A stretch of DNA of 64,000 nt from Coniochaeta sp. PMI_546 (Eukaryota > Ascomycota > Sordariomycetes > Coniochaetales > Coniochaetaceae), in assembly GCA_021432605.1 (NCBI GenBank), contig MU271153.1, positions 558,001 through 622,000 of the forward strand, written 5' to 3'. This document shows positions 1-10,817 of the stretch, piece by piece; position 1 is the stretch's first letter, and each line of letters opens with the position of its first letter. The notes beneath the pieces are model-generated. The model worked only from the letters and a program-made list of their open reading frames with translations, made no database searches and was not told where the DNA came from. Position numbers and translations under genes: made by a program.

Positions 1-465
1 GCCCTGTCCCGATAGCACTCGGACCTATCGGTCGATATCACAGGGCTATCCTCTGACAGATCATCCAATGCTCATCTTCTAGGGGCACTGTTGGGACACG
101 TTCAGAAGGGTGCTGACTTTCCGCTCCACATGCAGCTTACTGAGTTCACTGGTTTGAGGCCGTTGCCATCACATCCCCGCCTTTGCAGGGCTCCGAACCG
201 ACAACAGAGCTTCCTCTTTCGAAACAGTGATTGTGCAGGGGCTGATTCCCACCGCAAACCAGGGCTCCTCCTGGGCTGCACCTATAAACACACCCTGCTT
301 GCAGCACTGTCAAGGTCGTAAGTCTTCTGCAATTTCTGACGACACGATCCGCAGTCCAGTGCGCCTACAATCGTCAAACCTCTGTCTGCTACTCCCTGCC
401 AAGCAGATCCACGGTCATTGGCAACCTGAGATCTAGACTCAACATCACACACCCCGCACGAAATC

Positions 466-1191
466 ATGACCGCCAAGTTTCAGCTGCCCATTGACCTCTC
501 ACGCCTAGAGAACGATCGGCTCAAGCTGGTCCCGATAGAGGAGAACCTCGAAGAATGGGCGGAAGCCTACGTCGAAGACGGAAAGCGTAACCCACAGGCC
601 TACGACTGGCTCAGCTACGGTCCCTTCGCCAGCGGCGCTGAATACGTGTCGTGGTACCGTGAGAACTCCCGCCACATAACTCTCCTCTTGGCCATCATCC
701 TGAAGGCCGGCACCGTCGTCCGCAAGGACCCGGCCACCGGCCAGACGACCACCACCGAAGTCGCCGAGGGTACTTTCGCGGGACTCAGCGGTCTGGTCTG
801 CCAACCCGACCGCGCCACTACTGATATAGGGCAGCTGCTGGTCACGCGGTTCCAGCGTACGTTCGTAGGTACGTGCGCCAACGCTTTGCTGTTGCATGCT
901 TGCTTGGACAGCGTCGAGGAGGGAGGGTTGGGGCTACGAAGGGTCCAATGGCAGGCGAACGCGAGCAACATGGCGAGCGTGAACGCGGCGAAGAGGCTCG
1001 GATTTCATTGGGAAGGCATCATCAGGTGGCAGCAGGTGCTCCCTGAGGGAAAGATCGGGAACGAGGGGCCCAGGGCAGGCTTGAATGGGAAAGAGTGGGG
1101 TCCTGGGAGACATACTGCCATGTTGAGCATGTGCTGGGACGACTGGGTTGGTGGCGGGAAGGAGCATGTGGACGCGCTTGCTAGAGGATAA
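466..1191 (+). CDS. GNAT-family N-acetyltransferase (RimJ/RimL-like)
   Basis: Single-exon gene for a 241-residue protein. The sequence fits the fungal branch of GNAT acetyltransferases related to RimJ/RimL, which move an acetyl group from acetyl-CoA to an amine. The C-terminal half has the family pattern of an Asn-Ala-Ser-Asn stretch, then an alanine-rich helix, then RLGFHWEG at about residues 176-183, the typical acetyl-CoA-binding end of the fold. There is no signal peptide or membrane segment, so it is probably cytosolic. The ATG lies in a good context (AATCATGACC) and no splice sites are needed. The substrate cannot be read from the sequence; RimJ-like fungal members are often annotated only as GNAT. 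Confidence 0.85.
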   Translation: MTAKFQLPIDLSRLENDRLKLVPIEENLEEWAEAYVEDGKRNPQAYDWLSYGPFASGAEYVSWYRENSRHITLLLAIILKAGTVVRKDPATGQTTTTEVAEGTFAGLSGLVCQPDRATTDIGQLLVTRFQRTFVGTCANALLLHACLDSVEEGGLGLRRVQWQANASNMASVNAAKRLGFHWEGIIRWQQVLPEGKIGNEGPRAGLNGKEWGPGRHTAMLSMCWDDWVGGGKEHVDALARG

Positions 1192-1514
1192 TCAAGGTGA
1201 GAGAGAGACTGTGTGGGCGACGATGGCTGTGCGTGTCTAATGGTTCAAACTGCTTCTCCTCGTGAAAAGTATTTCGTTGCCCTGCTCTTTAGTCAGATTT
1301 GAGGGGCATCATTCGAGGTGCCGTGTGATTTGGCAAAGCTTCTCTTGATACGCGTGCCAATGCGCGCTATAGCATCAACTTAAGTGATTAAATGAGCATG
1401 TCAATTATCCTATCATTTCATCGTCGGCAAATGCACTGTGGGAACCTCTTACGGACCCGGTTGGTGTTCTTTAGCCACGGACTATGACAGCCCAGCCTGA
1501 AATCTGCAAGTCCT

Positions 1515-1520
1515 TATATA
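1515..1520 (+). promoter_or_regulatory. Probable TATA box of the DUF1996 gene
   Basis: TATATA lies about 75 nt upstream of the chosen ATG (1595), a normal spacing for a short fungal leader. This supports starting the protein at 1595 rather than at the in-frame ATG at 1484, which is upstream of the box. Confidence 0.4.
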
Positions 1521-1594
1521 TCACATACTATCTGCTGTCCCCAGGCTGGGGAATCGTAACTGCAATCCTATCGCGGCTGCTTCAACAGATCAAC

Positions 1595-2804
1595 ATGATG
1601 TGGCTCACCTTGCTAGTTCAAGCTGGGTTAGCCCACGCGGCCCTCCGGTTCGCTTGCTCGACTGTGTCCATCCAGCGCCTCGATCCCCTCGTCGAGCCCA
1701 ACCGGATCCCTTCGGCCCACGTTCACCAGATCGTTGGCGGGAATGCATTCAATGCCACAATGGAGGGGGACATTGGCGAGCAGGGTACCTGCACGACCTG
1801 CGCTTACACAGAAGACTTCTCCAACTACTGGACGGCGGTGATGTACTTCAGACACGAGAACGGCTCATACAAGCGCGTGCCGCAGTACCCAAACGCTCAG
1901 CTGGGGTACGAGGGCCATGACGCGCCTGATATCAACGGCGGCATGACCATCTACTACACGCAGAAGGATTTCACTTCGAACGGCGACCAGTACATCACGG
2001 CGTTCAAACCCGTAAGTCCACGAGTAATCAACCGTATATCAGCCAGACAACTCCTGGCCCACGAGCCATGAGCCATGAGTGGCTTTTAGACCGGGTACAC
2101 AAGCTGACGAGAACCCAGGGCTTCCGCATGACAGTCGGCAGCCCCACCACAAACACCCTGGCCGGCGCAAAGGCGCACCCTGGGCTGCGATACACCTGCC
2201 TCCAGACGATCCTGACCCGCGGCTCCGAGACGCCCGACTTCCCCCAGAAGCCGTGCCCGGCGGGCATCATGGCCATCCACCACTTCCCGGCCTGCTGGGA
2301 CGGCAAGAACCTCGACAGCCCCGACCACCAGTCGCACATGTACAGCACCACCAAGGGCGGGTTCCAGGAGGCCGGGCCGTGCCCCAGTTCCCATCCGGTG
2401 CGCGTGCCGCAGATCGCGTACGAGACCATGTGGGACACGACTGTCTTCAAGGACATGCTGCCCAAGGACGGGTCGAACCCGTTCGTCTGGTCGTACATGG
2501 ATAGTCTCGGGTATGGCACCCATGCGGACTACGTGTTTGGCTGGAAGGGGGACTCGCTGCGTAAGTATTCCCTTTGGCGCAAGACCGCAGTCCAGGAATC
2601 ACGCTGACCTGGTCGTTAGAGCGAGCAATGAACGACTCGTGCATGTTCCACAAGTGCGGGAGTCCGGGAATGCAGGGCGTGCTCAAGACGCAGTCCGTGG
2701 GGGACATGAACAAGTGCTCGGTCAGCAAGACCGTCACGGAGGATACGGAGGGTTGGCTTACAGAGCTTCCGGGCCAGATGGCAGCGAAGAGGTTCACGGC
2801 TTGA
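1595..2804 (+). CDS. Secreted DUF1996 domain protein
   Basis: Three exons: 1595-2011, 2119-2560 and 2620-2804, joined at GTAAGT donors and CAG/TAG acceptors, giving 347 residues. The protein starts with a signal peptide (MMWLTLLVQAGLAHA) and continues directly into a DUF1996 domain. Family hallmarks are the early RLDPLVEPN-type stretch, the HVHQIVGG motif, a CTTCAYTEDFSNYWT-like block, and CWDGKNLDSPDHQSHM around residue 200. The tail carries the cysteine pairs (CMFHKCGS, MNKC) that close the domain. DUF1996 proteins are secreted fungal proteins of unknown biochemical role, often with WSC domains; none is present here. The in-frame ATG at 1484 would put about 37 residues before the signal peptide and is rejected. 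The neighbour downstream is convergent. Confidence 0.9.
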
Positions 2805-3236
2805 AGTTTGTTACTTGGCGGTACGACAATTGAGAATAGACGAATGACTTCGGGCTTAAAGATGATGCATTGAAGTTGTAAGGTCTGTTGAGGGAGCGTA
2901 CAAAAGCAGAACCGCCACCTCAAAGCTATCTATGACACTATCGAGTACAGCAAGGAGTTGTTTTGCCCATCAAAGAAATGACATCGTGAAACCGACCGCA
3001 TATAATAGTTGAGTGTGAAGCTACAATACAACCGCACGCTTGTACAATATCAGCATTTTCGCGAAAACAATTCGGATGACACAACATGGTTAGTCGCCAA
3101 GTCTCGGAGAGGGCCTCAGCCCGGGGGACCTAGGCATCTAGTAGTGGTGTCGACGGCGCTTGCTCAACCTCCGGCTGTAGCAGTCATCAGCATCTGCACA
3201 AAAAAGAGCAACTGTACTCAATGCCGTGGTGCTAAC
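2805..3236. other. Convergent 3' intergenic spacer
   Basis: Spacer between the ends of the DUF1996 gene (+) and the dehydrogenase gene (-). It should contain both 3' untranslated regions. No coding signal or repeat was seen. Confidence 0.5.
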
Positions 3237-4641
3237 TCACCGGGCAAAATCCTCGAAGGACTCGCGGTCATGGCCATGGTCATGCGCCCCGTCATTCTCA
3301 CGATGAACGACATCGCCACGTCCATCTGACGCCTCCGCAGCTGACGCCACATGCAGCTCCTCCCACCTCCAGGGGAATTTGAAGACAATCTTCGTCTCGA
3401 GCTTCTTGTCAAACCGGCGGTAGCCCTCGGGAGCTTCGTCGAGCCCCTGAAACTCGGCCGAAATAATAAAGCTCGGCTTCGCACGCCCCGTCTTGACGAG
3501 CTCAAGAAGAATAGGGATGATGGGCTTGGGGTCGACGCCACCGCCCTTGATGGACAGATTCTTCTCCCACCACTGGGTTATGGGAAAACTGATGTTCGGC
3601 GAGAGGGTCGTCCCGCGCGGCGTTCCTTTGCTGTTGGGTTCGGCGAAGTAGACGCCGATGACGCCGATGCCACCGCCCGCAGACGCCACCTGGACGGCCT
3701 GGTTGATGACGAAGCCTTGGTCCGGCTTCAGCTTCTCGTTGAGACACTCGAATCCGATGCAGTCGCAGACGCGGGTGGTGCCGTTGGCGGCGATCTTGAG
3801 GATCTGGTCGGCCGGCTTGCCCTTGGCGAGGTTAATGGGGATGGCGCCTATGGACTTGGCCTTTTCGAGGCGGGCGGGGATGTGGTCGACCGAGAAGACG
3901 CGGCTGGCACCTCGGAGGAGGGCGCTGTAGGCGCAGAGCAGACCGACTGGGCCGGCGCCGAATACGGTCACGTCGTCGCCCGGCTGGAAGCCGGAGAAAT
4001 CAAGACATCCCCATGCAGTTGCGAAGATGTCCGTCAGGAACAGGAGCTCGTTGTCTGGAATCTTGTCGTCATCAATGATGAAAAGAGACTTGTCGGCAAA
4101 AGGGACCCTGACGAACTCGGCTTCACGTCGTCTGTGTTAGCTTCCGGGTTGCAACTTCATACTGGAAGCGTGTAGCGCACTTACCTTGACAGCCACCCAG
4201 ATTTCCAAACTCCTTCCCGAGTCCGAAGACGGTGAAGTTCTCGATGAGGGTTGGCTCGATGTCGAGGTGGCCGTCGTCTGGCAAGTCGGGAATGATGACG
4301 CGGTCCCCCACCTTGACCGTATCGACGCTGTTTCCGACCTCGACAACGATGCCGATGGCTTCGTGGCCCATGGCGTAGGGGACCTGGGAGCTCCCAAAGA
4401 CGCCGTGGTAGACGTGCAGGTCAGTACCGCAGATGGCGCTGGTGGTGACTCTGACGACGGCGTCGTCGTCGTTGACGATTATGGCTCGCGGGACGCGCTT
4501 GACTGACATCTCGAAAGGCTTGCCTTCCCAGAACACAGACTTCATCGTCCTGTTATCGAAGCCCCCGCGGTGGTCGTCTTCACGGTGGTTATCGACATGG
4601 TCGTGACCGTTACCATGGGACGCGCCGCGCTTCGTCGCCAT
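3237..4641 (-). CDS. Zinc-dependent alcohol/formaldehyde dehydrogenase-like protein with His-rich ends
   Basis: Two exons on the minus strand (4641-4185 and 4120-3237, intron of 64 nt with GTAAGT donor), 446 residues. It is a medium-chain zinc dehydrogenase resembling glutathione-independent formaldehyde dehydrogenases. The catalytic zinc site appears as CGTDLHVYHG (Cys71) and GHEAIG (His93), and the NAD-binding fold as GAGPVG (207-212) followed by an acidic residue (VDH). The splice rebuilds the conserved GGCQAEFVRVPFAD block. The cysteine-rich structural-zinc loop of classical ADHs is absent. Both termini are unusual: residues 9-24 and the last 20 residues are rich in His and Asp. The substrate is inferred only from family; sorbitol- or threonine-dehydrogenase-like activity is also possible. 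Confidence 0.88.
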
Positions 4642-6073
4642 AATGCTGATAATGTACTAACTAGTGTGAAGTAGGTTGAAACGTTGTTTTGGAGCTTGTG
4701 TTCACTGGTCACTGACGAGATAGACTGTTTGTTACGAGGTTTCACTGCAATGTATTGCTGGAAATACCAGGCTTAAATAGCCGAAACTGATTCTGAACGG
4801 TCATGATTCCATGTACATCTCTTTTTGAAGAGTCTGGGATGTAGGCACTTCTTGACGGAGGAGCTAGCTTACTCTGTCATCAGCTTAGATCTAACTGGTA
4901 TTCTGTCGCATTTCCACAGCTCCCAGGGCAATGGGGACACTCGAGGGGCAGTGATAGTGAGGGTAGTGGGAGAGCTACTGAACGAGTGTAATGGCGCCCT
5001 ATGTTGTCATTCAGTCGAGCTATTCGAGGAACACAGTCATAAAACGTGAATGCTAGGCCCATTAGTCGAGCTTTTTGCCGCCACTATATTTAACTGAATA
5101 CTAATCCCAATAGTCCCTGTGTCCATTAGCCACACTCCCCGTTACATTCACACCAAATCTGCAAGCATGTACAGTGACACTAGGGGGTAATGAGGACCGA
5201 AGCTCGAGTCCGGTGCGTGAGCCTCTAAGCCTGACATGTAATTAGGTAGCTAGTGACTGCTTAGCCGTAGCACCATCGGAACTCGACCAGATTACTGCGG
5301 TTCAGTGCGCGATGAACAATTCTATTCTGGCTGCTTACCACAAACGATGTCCGACGAGCGCGGCTGCACAGCTAACACCCCATAAGCGAACCACAACTGT
5401 GACCCCATTTCGAGTCTTGGTTGTAGCGTCCGAGACACGGTCGTATTTTGGTAGGGAAGTCGGCATTAATTTTTGGGCGATGGCAGCATGTGTCTTTTGG
5501 TGGCTGCCTCCCGCAACTGGGACTTACTGATGACCTGTAAGCCGCGATCTGACACCAATCTTACCAGTCACATATTTTGCTACCTCGAGATGACGTTTGA
5601 TTCCGCTTCAAGCCGTCCGGCTACGACCGTTAGCACTAAAGCTACTTACCCGGATGTATGTTCAGCTGTGTGTGTGTATGTGTGGCGATGCCATACGACG
5701 ACAGTCAACCCTAGCTGCCGGATATGGGCCGCCGTTCCGCTCCGTAGATCTCATCTCCGCCATCACGAGCTTGAATGCGTTGCATTCGCTTTTCTTATGA
5801 CTCCACGTCCGAGGCCCCATGACAATGAACTACTGGGTTTGTGACAAGATCGCATGGCTCCTGGCTGCAACATTTTCTTGTTGCAAACCCATTTTGTAGA
5901 CTCGTACAAAGCCGGGTCCAGTCAGGTAAGAAATCAGACTGACATGCATAGACCTCCTTGCCTGTTGCAGTGCTGTGTATCCATAAGGATGCATCATGCA
6001 GGTCTCTGCTTCACGAACCGAAGCTACCGCTGTTCCCCACGGATCATGTAGAGTTGACCACCCAGTAATCTGG
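4642..6073. other. Gene-poor spacer
   Basis: About 1.4 kb between the divergent 5' end of the dehydrogenase gene and the 3' end of the SDR gene. A TATTTAA element on the minus strand near 4773-4779 lies about 130 nt upstream of the dehydrogenase ATG. Only short open frames without recognisable domains are present. Confidence 0.5.
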
Positions 6074-7384
6074 CTACAAGCAGCCCCAAGACTTCGCTAC
6101 ACTGTATTCGTAGATGCTCTCCGGGACTAGATCTCTTACCGTCTGTCCGAGCAGAGCATCATAGCCGACAGTGTAATACGGCATGAGGAACCGATCGGTC
6201 AAGGCGTCGTGTACGGTCTCACCAACTGCCTCGCTTGGCTGTGCTGCACCTTCAGCTGCGATGACTGTAAATTTGTGCCTTTGCAACTGATTAGCACGTA
6301 TTCTACGATGGCAGAAGGCGAAGCTTTGATGATCACTCACCATTTGTCAAGTATTGGTCGATACAACTTGTCTTTGGCCGCTCCCGGCGACTCTCTAGTC
6401 ATGATAGTATTCCCCAGGCTGTCGACTCCAATTGCACCCTTGTCGATGTTGTCATAATAATTCTCCCAAGCTTTGCGAATCTTAGGCCCAACTCCGCCTG
6501 TTCTCGTCCAGCCTGGTCGGATTGATGTCATGCCTGGTAAGGGATCAGGATGCGGCATGGACGCGCCAGCGAGCTGAATAGACTTACCGACACCAAACGG
6601 CATGAGCTCAAACCTCCAGGCCCGCGTCATGTTTTCGACAGCCGCTTTGGCAGCGCAGTATGGCACCCACATCGGCACGTTAGCATAGCTGCCGAAACTG
6701 CTGATGTTGACGAACCGGCCCTTGTTGATCTTGATGATCGGTAGAAACGCACGGATGACCGATATGTATGCGAAAATATTCATATCAAACACACGGCGGA
6801 CGTCTTCATCGGTAGTGAGTTCCATGGGGGAGATCATGCAGAACCCGGCGTTGTTGACCACGGCAATGAGGGGCTTGTCCTCGTCGCCTTCCAAGACTTC
6901 TGCGATGTGATTGGCGCACTTGGCAATGGATTCCTCGGAGAGGACATCCATGACTGTGACGTGGAAGTCTCCTTGAGCCTTCTCTATATCATCCGAAGCT
7001 TCTTCGGCTGCCGCCTTGGGTCTCTGAATCTCGGACATGTCTTTTACCGTAGCGAAGACATTATCCCCCCCGCGTGCCAACCTCAGGGCAGTTGCAAGCC
7101 CGATACCTGTCAACGCCACCAGGGATTGTAAGTTGCCTATAAATGCCAGAAGAGGCCCAGCAGTTGGTCGACTGACCTTCACTTGCACCAGTGACGACGA
7201 CACTTGGCGAGTAGATGCGGCCACTCCGAACACCAGGTATGGTATGAGTTTGAGGTTTTATGCCTCCCAAGAAATAATAAAGCATATAGCCGCTAACATA
7301 ATGAACAACGAAGTCTAACCAGGCCAATCCGCGGTTCAGGATGACCATCAAGCTGGAAAAGGCATGTAATACTTTGCTTAACAT
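6074..7384 (-). CDS. Membrane-anchored short-chain dehydrogenase/reductase
   Basis: Four exons (7384-7177, 7106-6588, 6533-6341, 6278-6074) encode 374 residues of the hydroxysteroid/retinol dehydrogenase type of SDR. A hydrophobic N-terminus (about residues 8-40) probably anchors it in a membrane. The cofactor motif TGASEGIG (65-72) is rebuilt across intron 1, NNAG lies at 154-157, and the catalytic Ser and YCAAK are at about 205 and 219-223. The C-terminal exon gives the usual substrate-binding tail (DALTDRFLMPYYTVG). Intron 2 is 54 nt, a multiple of three with no stop, so retention would insert 18 residues. The open frame extends 23 codons upstream of the first ATG but contains no earlier ATG. 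The substrate is unknown. Confidence 0.85.
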
Positions 7385-8003
7385 CGTGGGCGCGAACTTA
7401 GCAAGCGGGTAGCCACAGAGGTGTGCAATCAAAGTAGCCAGGTGTCTCTTCAATCTCCTTCACTTGCTAGCAAGATGTAGCTGTTAGTTTCGATATGTTA
7501 CGTCATCAAAGAAGTTGAGGTCATGATGAGGTAAACTAAGTGACATGACGTATTTAACGAGTGTGTCACGGCATAGGAACGAATCTGCTCAAAGCCATCC
7601 TAAATTTATATCTGCTTCTCAAGCTTTACTCATCAAAACGACACCAGTGTAACGCAGTTGCATACGCGTCCTGACATATGTCTGCCTACTGGAGTCGCAG
7701 CCAACGCAGCCATCGTAAGTGGGAATACAGATGCTAAGCTAACACTGACGACACAGTATCAAGCGGCTTACAATCGCGAATCCTGCCCCACAAACGGTTG
7801 CAAGCTACTAAGTGCGGACCGTGCCGGGTACTATCACCTGTTACGTGTATGTAAGGTAGGGTCTTGACTAGCGATTCTGGCAGCCCATGCGAATATATCG
7901 CACTGCTTATGTCTAGTCTATATGAAATTAAAGCACGCTCTATGAGGGACATGCCTTCCTCCCTGGACTATGTCTCAGGCTCCACCAGCAACATCTTTGC
8001 AAC
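7385..8003. other. Promoter spacer of the SDR gene
   Basis: Contains the upstream region of the SDR gene and the 3' end of the head-to-tail hydrolase gene. No convincing gene. Confidence 0.4.
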
Positions 8004-9215
8004 TCAAGACACATCCTCAGCAACGGATCCAAATGCTCTAGCAATAGCCCTGCTCACCACAGGATACGACATGATCCTGTCATGAAGCCCGTACTTCGTT
8101 ATCTCCTCCCTGATCAGGCCCCTGTCTGTCTTCCACTCTACGATCCTACCTCCTGCTCCCAACGACTGCCCAGACTGAGATCGATACCTCTCAAGGTCCG
8201 CGAGGCTAGTACCGGTAGTAGTAGTCGCGTTGACCGCGTGCCAGAAGACCTTCTCCGAATGGACCCATGGGATGTCGTAATCGTCCTCAGCATGGATGAT
8301 GGTAATATGGTACGCCACTGTCTTCTGTGGAAGATGCTCGACATGACGCACAAAGTCCGCAAGCCGATCCTTGCTCGCCCACTTGCTGATGATGAAGGAA
8401 TTGAGGAGGGTCAGGAGCTTAGGAAACCGTGCAACCGGGTCGAGGATCGGGATGGTACCAGCTAGGCGATATGTCGCAGTCAGAAGCTCGACGTCGGCGA
8501 ACGGAGCAACTAGCACCATGCCAGCGAAGAGAGTCGGTTCAGGCATGGTAGCCATGCGATGGGCAAGCGAGATACCGACAGCGGTGCCGAGAGACTGTCC
8601 AAAGATGACTATACGCGACGGCGGAATATCAATCGTGTTCAGGGCAAAGTCCGCGAGCGTGGTTGCATCGACCAGCAGACCTTCTTCCGAAGGTGACCCG
8701 CTACTGGAACCGAAGCCCCTGTAGTCTATCGCGATAATGTGTATCTTATCGGGCGATGCCGCAGACATGGCTCTGTAGCTTGGAGGTCGCCAGCCCGATC
8801 CGAGGGTCCCAGCAGCGCCATGAAAGTATAGCACCAGAAGCGAATCTGGATCGTCGCGTAGGAGTTGGAAGCATAACCTGTCAGCGATATCGTGGGCGAT
8901 GCCCGCAGGTTCCCGGGTCAGAGCATCCTCGTGTTTTTGAGAGACGCCCAAAGGCAAGATGTGCCACGCGTGCAGTCTTTCTCCGTCTGCTGTGTCCAAG
9001 TAAAATGGAGTTACCTGGTTGCGAAGAAATCCCCACTGCTCGGGGACAGAGACGTTTTGAAACCATGTAAGAGTGACTTTGTTGAGGTATACGACTTGGT
9101 TCTGCACTGCGGGAATGGTGAGGATGGCAACGAACGTGGAATACAGGCCTATGACAGCTCCGAAAGCTATAGTGAGAAACCAGAGAACGGATGCAAATCC
9201 TATTCTAAGAATCAT
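8004..9215 (-). CDS. ABHD12-like alpha/beta hydrolase
   Basis: Single exon, 403 residues. An N-terminal transmembrane helix (about 7-35) is followed by an alpha/beta hydrolase domain. LYFHGAAG (about 129-136) is the oxyanion-hole strand, DYRGFGSSSG (164-173) is typical of ABHD12/13 and bem46-type hydrolases, and GQSLG (206-210) holds the nucleophile Ser208. A likely acid is Asp312 in EDDYDIP, and His378 in GLHD completes the triad. ABHD12-type enzymes hydrolyse lipids such as monoacylglycerols or lysophosphatidylserine at membranes; the actual substrate here is not known. The gene follows the SDR gene in the same direction about 620 bp away, with no sign of shared control. Confidence 0.88.
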   Translation of the reverse strand: MILRIGFASVLWFLTIAFGAVIGLYSTFVAILTIPAVQNQVVYLNKVTLTWFQNVSVPEQWGFLRNQVTPFYLDTADGERLHAWHILPLGVSQKHEDALTREPAGIAHDIADRLCFQLLRDDPDSLLVLYFHGAAGTLGSGWRPPSYRAMSAASPDKIHIIAIDYRGFGSSSGSPSEEGLLVDATTLADFALNTIDIPPSRIVIFGQSLGTAVGISLAHRMATMPEPTLFAGMVLVAPFADVELLTATYRLAGTIPILDPVARFPKLLTLLNSFIISKWASKDRLADFVRHVEHLPQKTVAYHITIIHAEDDYDIPWVHSEKVFWHAVNATTTTGTSLADLERYRSQSGQSLGAGGRIVEWKTDRGLIREEITKYGLHDRIMSYPVVSRAIARAFGSVAEDVS

Positions 9216-9579
9216 GATGAACTTCGGCTAGACTCAGTCTCTTTAAGAGTCACCGGAAATGAACTTTTGCACTGTCGGCGGCTCGAATGCGAGTCGAGCC
9301 CTCGAAGTTCGTTCGGGCGTCGTAAGATTGTGAGCTTGTTGTTGATGGAGAGCCTGTCAATTGAGTTGAGTGCAGGACTGGGCGCGATTAAAATACCACA
9401 AGGTGCGCAGCTGAAACACCCGGAAATTCCGCAGCGGTTCATCCCGCCTGTTGTCGATGCCTTTTTACGCCGACATGGAAGATTCGTCTTGCATCCCCGC
9501 GATTAGGAGGCCATTTCCATTGAATGCGAAGCAGTCACGTCAGTTAGCAGTCAACAAATCCGTCGAGTAGCCAGCCCTA

Positions 9580-10454
9580 ATGCCAAACGATGTGTGGTAC
9601 AAATCGAAACAGGACAGACTGTCAAGGAGTATAACCGCGTTTCAAATCGCGTACACGGGGATCGAGTGCAGCGGCCGGGCAATACAGGATCTCGCAATCA
9701 CCACGTTAGAACTCAACACCTTCGGCATTATTGTATGCTGAAACAATGCTCCCTGATGACTTCTTTGACGTGGCTCCACAAGCCATCCGATATTCGAATG
9801 CCGGTGGCCCTAGTCTCGCGTTCTAGCATCGAGGAGATATTAATCGAACATCAGCCGTGGCGAACGACGCCGCTGGACTTCGTCGACGAGAATGGCCCGG
9901 GCTGGTCACTGAACGTGCAACCATTCATGAGAATGCCTGTCATTCCGCCGCAGCGACCAATACAGCGGATTCCGAACGACAGATTTCCGATGAATCCCTA
10001 CGGTGTCCAAGAGTACTGTGTCTGCTTCGCCACTCTCCTTTTTGCTGGCATCCACGTTTGTGCTTGGAACTTCTCTTTCCCCTCCCGACTGGAGCAAATA
10101 TTATGGCGGACTGCGAGCTTGATTCTGTTCGGAGTCACTGCTGCCTTCTGGGTCCTTGAGACCATGGCATCCTGGGCGCGTCTTGGACGGTGGAAATGGA
10201 TTTACCTCAAGGTAGTGGATCCAGATCGACTACCAGAGTTTGAGAAGGCCAGAGAAGAGAGGCTGAGTGCGACCGTCGCGAGGGAGCCAACCTCGTTGCC
10301 CCTGCCTTGGGAATTCTGGTCCATCATGCCGGTCGCGTTGTTGTATGGCATGTCCAGGCTTTACCTGCTCGTCGAGGCCTTTCTAGAACTGAGAAGCGTT
10401 GACGTTAGTGCATTTGTTAATGTTAGTTGGTCTGCGTACCTACCACACATATGA
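9580..10454 (+). pseudogene. Broken, truncated copy of a fungal multi-pass membrane protein family
   Basis: Two adjacent open segments in different frames resemble consecutive parts of one fungal membrane-protein family of unknown function. Segment one (9580-9741) contains DVWYKSKQDRLSR, then ITTLELNTF, the usual family block. Segment two (about 9735-10454) contains TWLHKPSDIRMP, three or four hydrophobic helices (AGIHVCAWNFSFPS onwards) and the typical PHI end. The frames change within about 40 nt, too short for an intron, so a frameshift is the simplest reading. The N-terminal third of the family, with its first membrane segments, is not found upstream. It could be expressed as a 239-residue protein from the ATG at 9735, but a decayed copy is more likely. 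The family assignment is from memory of sequence patterns. Confidence 0.55.
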
Positions 10455-10817
10455 GTAGCCTAGTTGAGCACTGTTTGGTGGCCCAGTGCTCATATTAGGG
10501 CGTTGTACTCCGTTGCATTGGTGGACTGAGCAGCCTATGCACTGAGGAGGTCATTGTTCATATCCCTAAGACATCGCCAGCGTGAAGTGGTTGCCAAAGT
10601 TGCCGTAAAGGACCTGTCAAATCTGTTTAGCTCGCCTTCAGCCGTGGAATTTTCCTCTGCTGCCCCGGATTTGCTATAAACGTATACCAACCGCCCCACG
10701 GACTGTGCACTTGTAGACTCGGGTTTCGAGCAACCCTGCTATTCCATACGCCGATGAGCTCTTGAATGGCGGATGACTTCGAGTCTCCGTGTTGCAACTG
10801 CCCTGATCGCTTCACCC
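10455..10817. other. Convergent spacer
   Basis: About 360 bp between the end of the broken membrane-protein gene (+) and the end of the small Zn2Cys6 gene (-). Nothing recognised. Confidence 0.4.

Noticed and set aside
3351-4175. 274-residue open frame on the plus strand opposite the dehydrogenase gene
   Set aside because: It is antisense to a clearly conserved enzyme and its composition (repeated Asp/Gly/Ala) is the mirror of the real codons. No domain.
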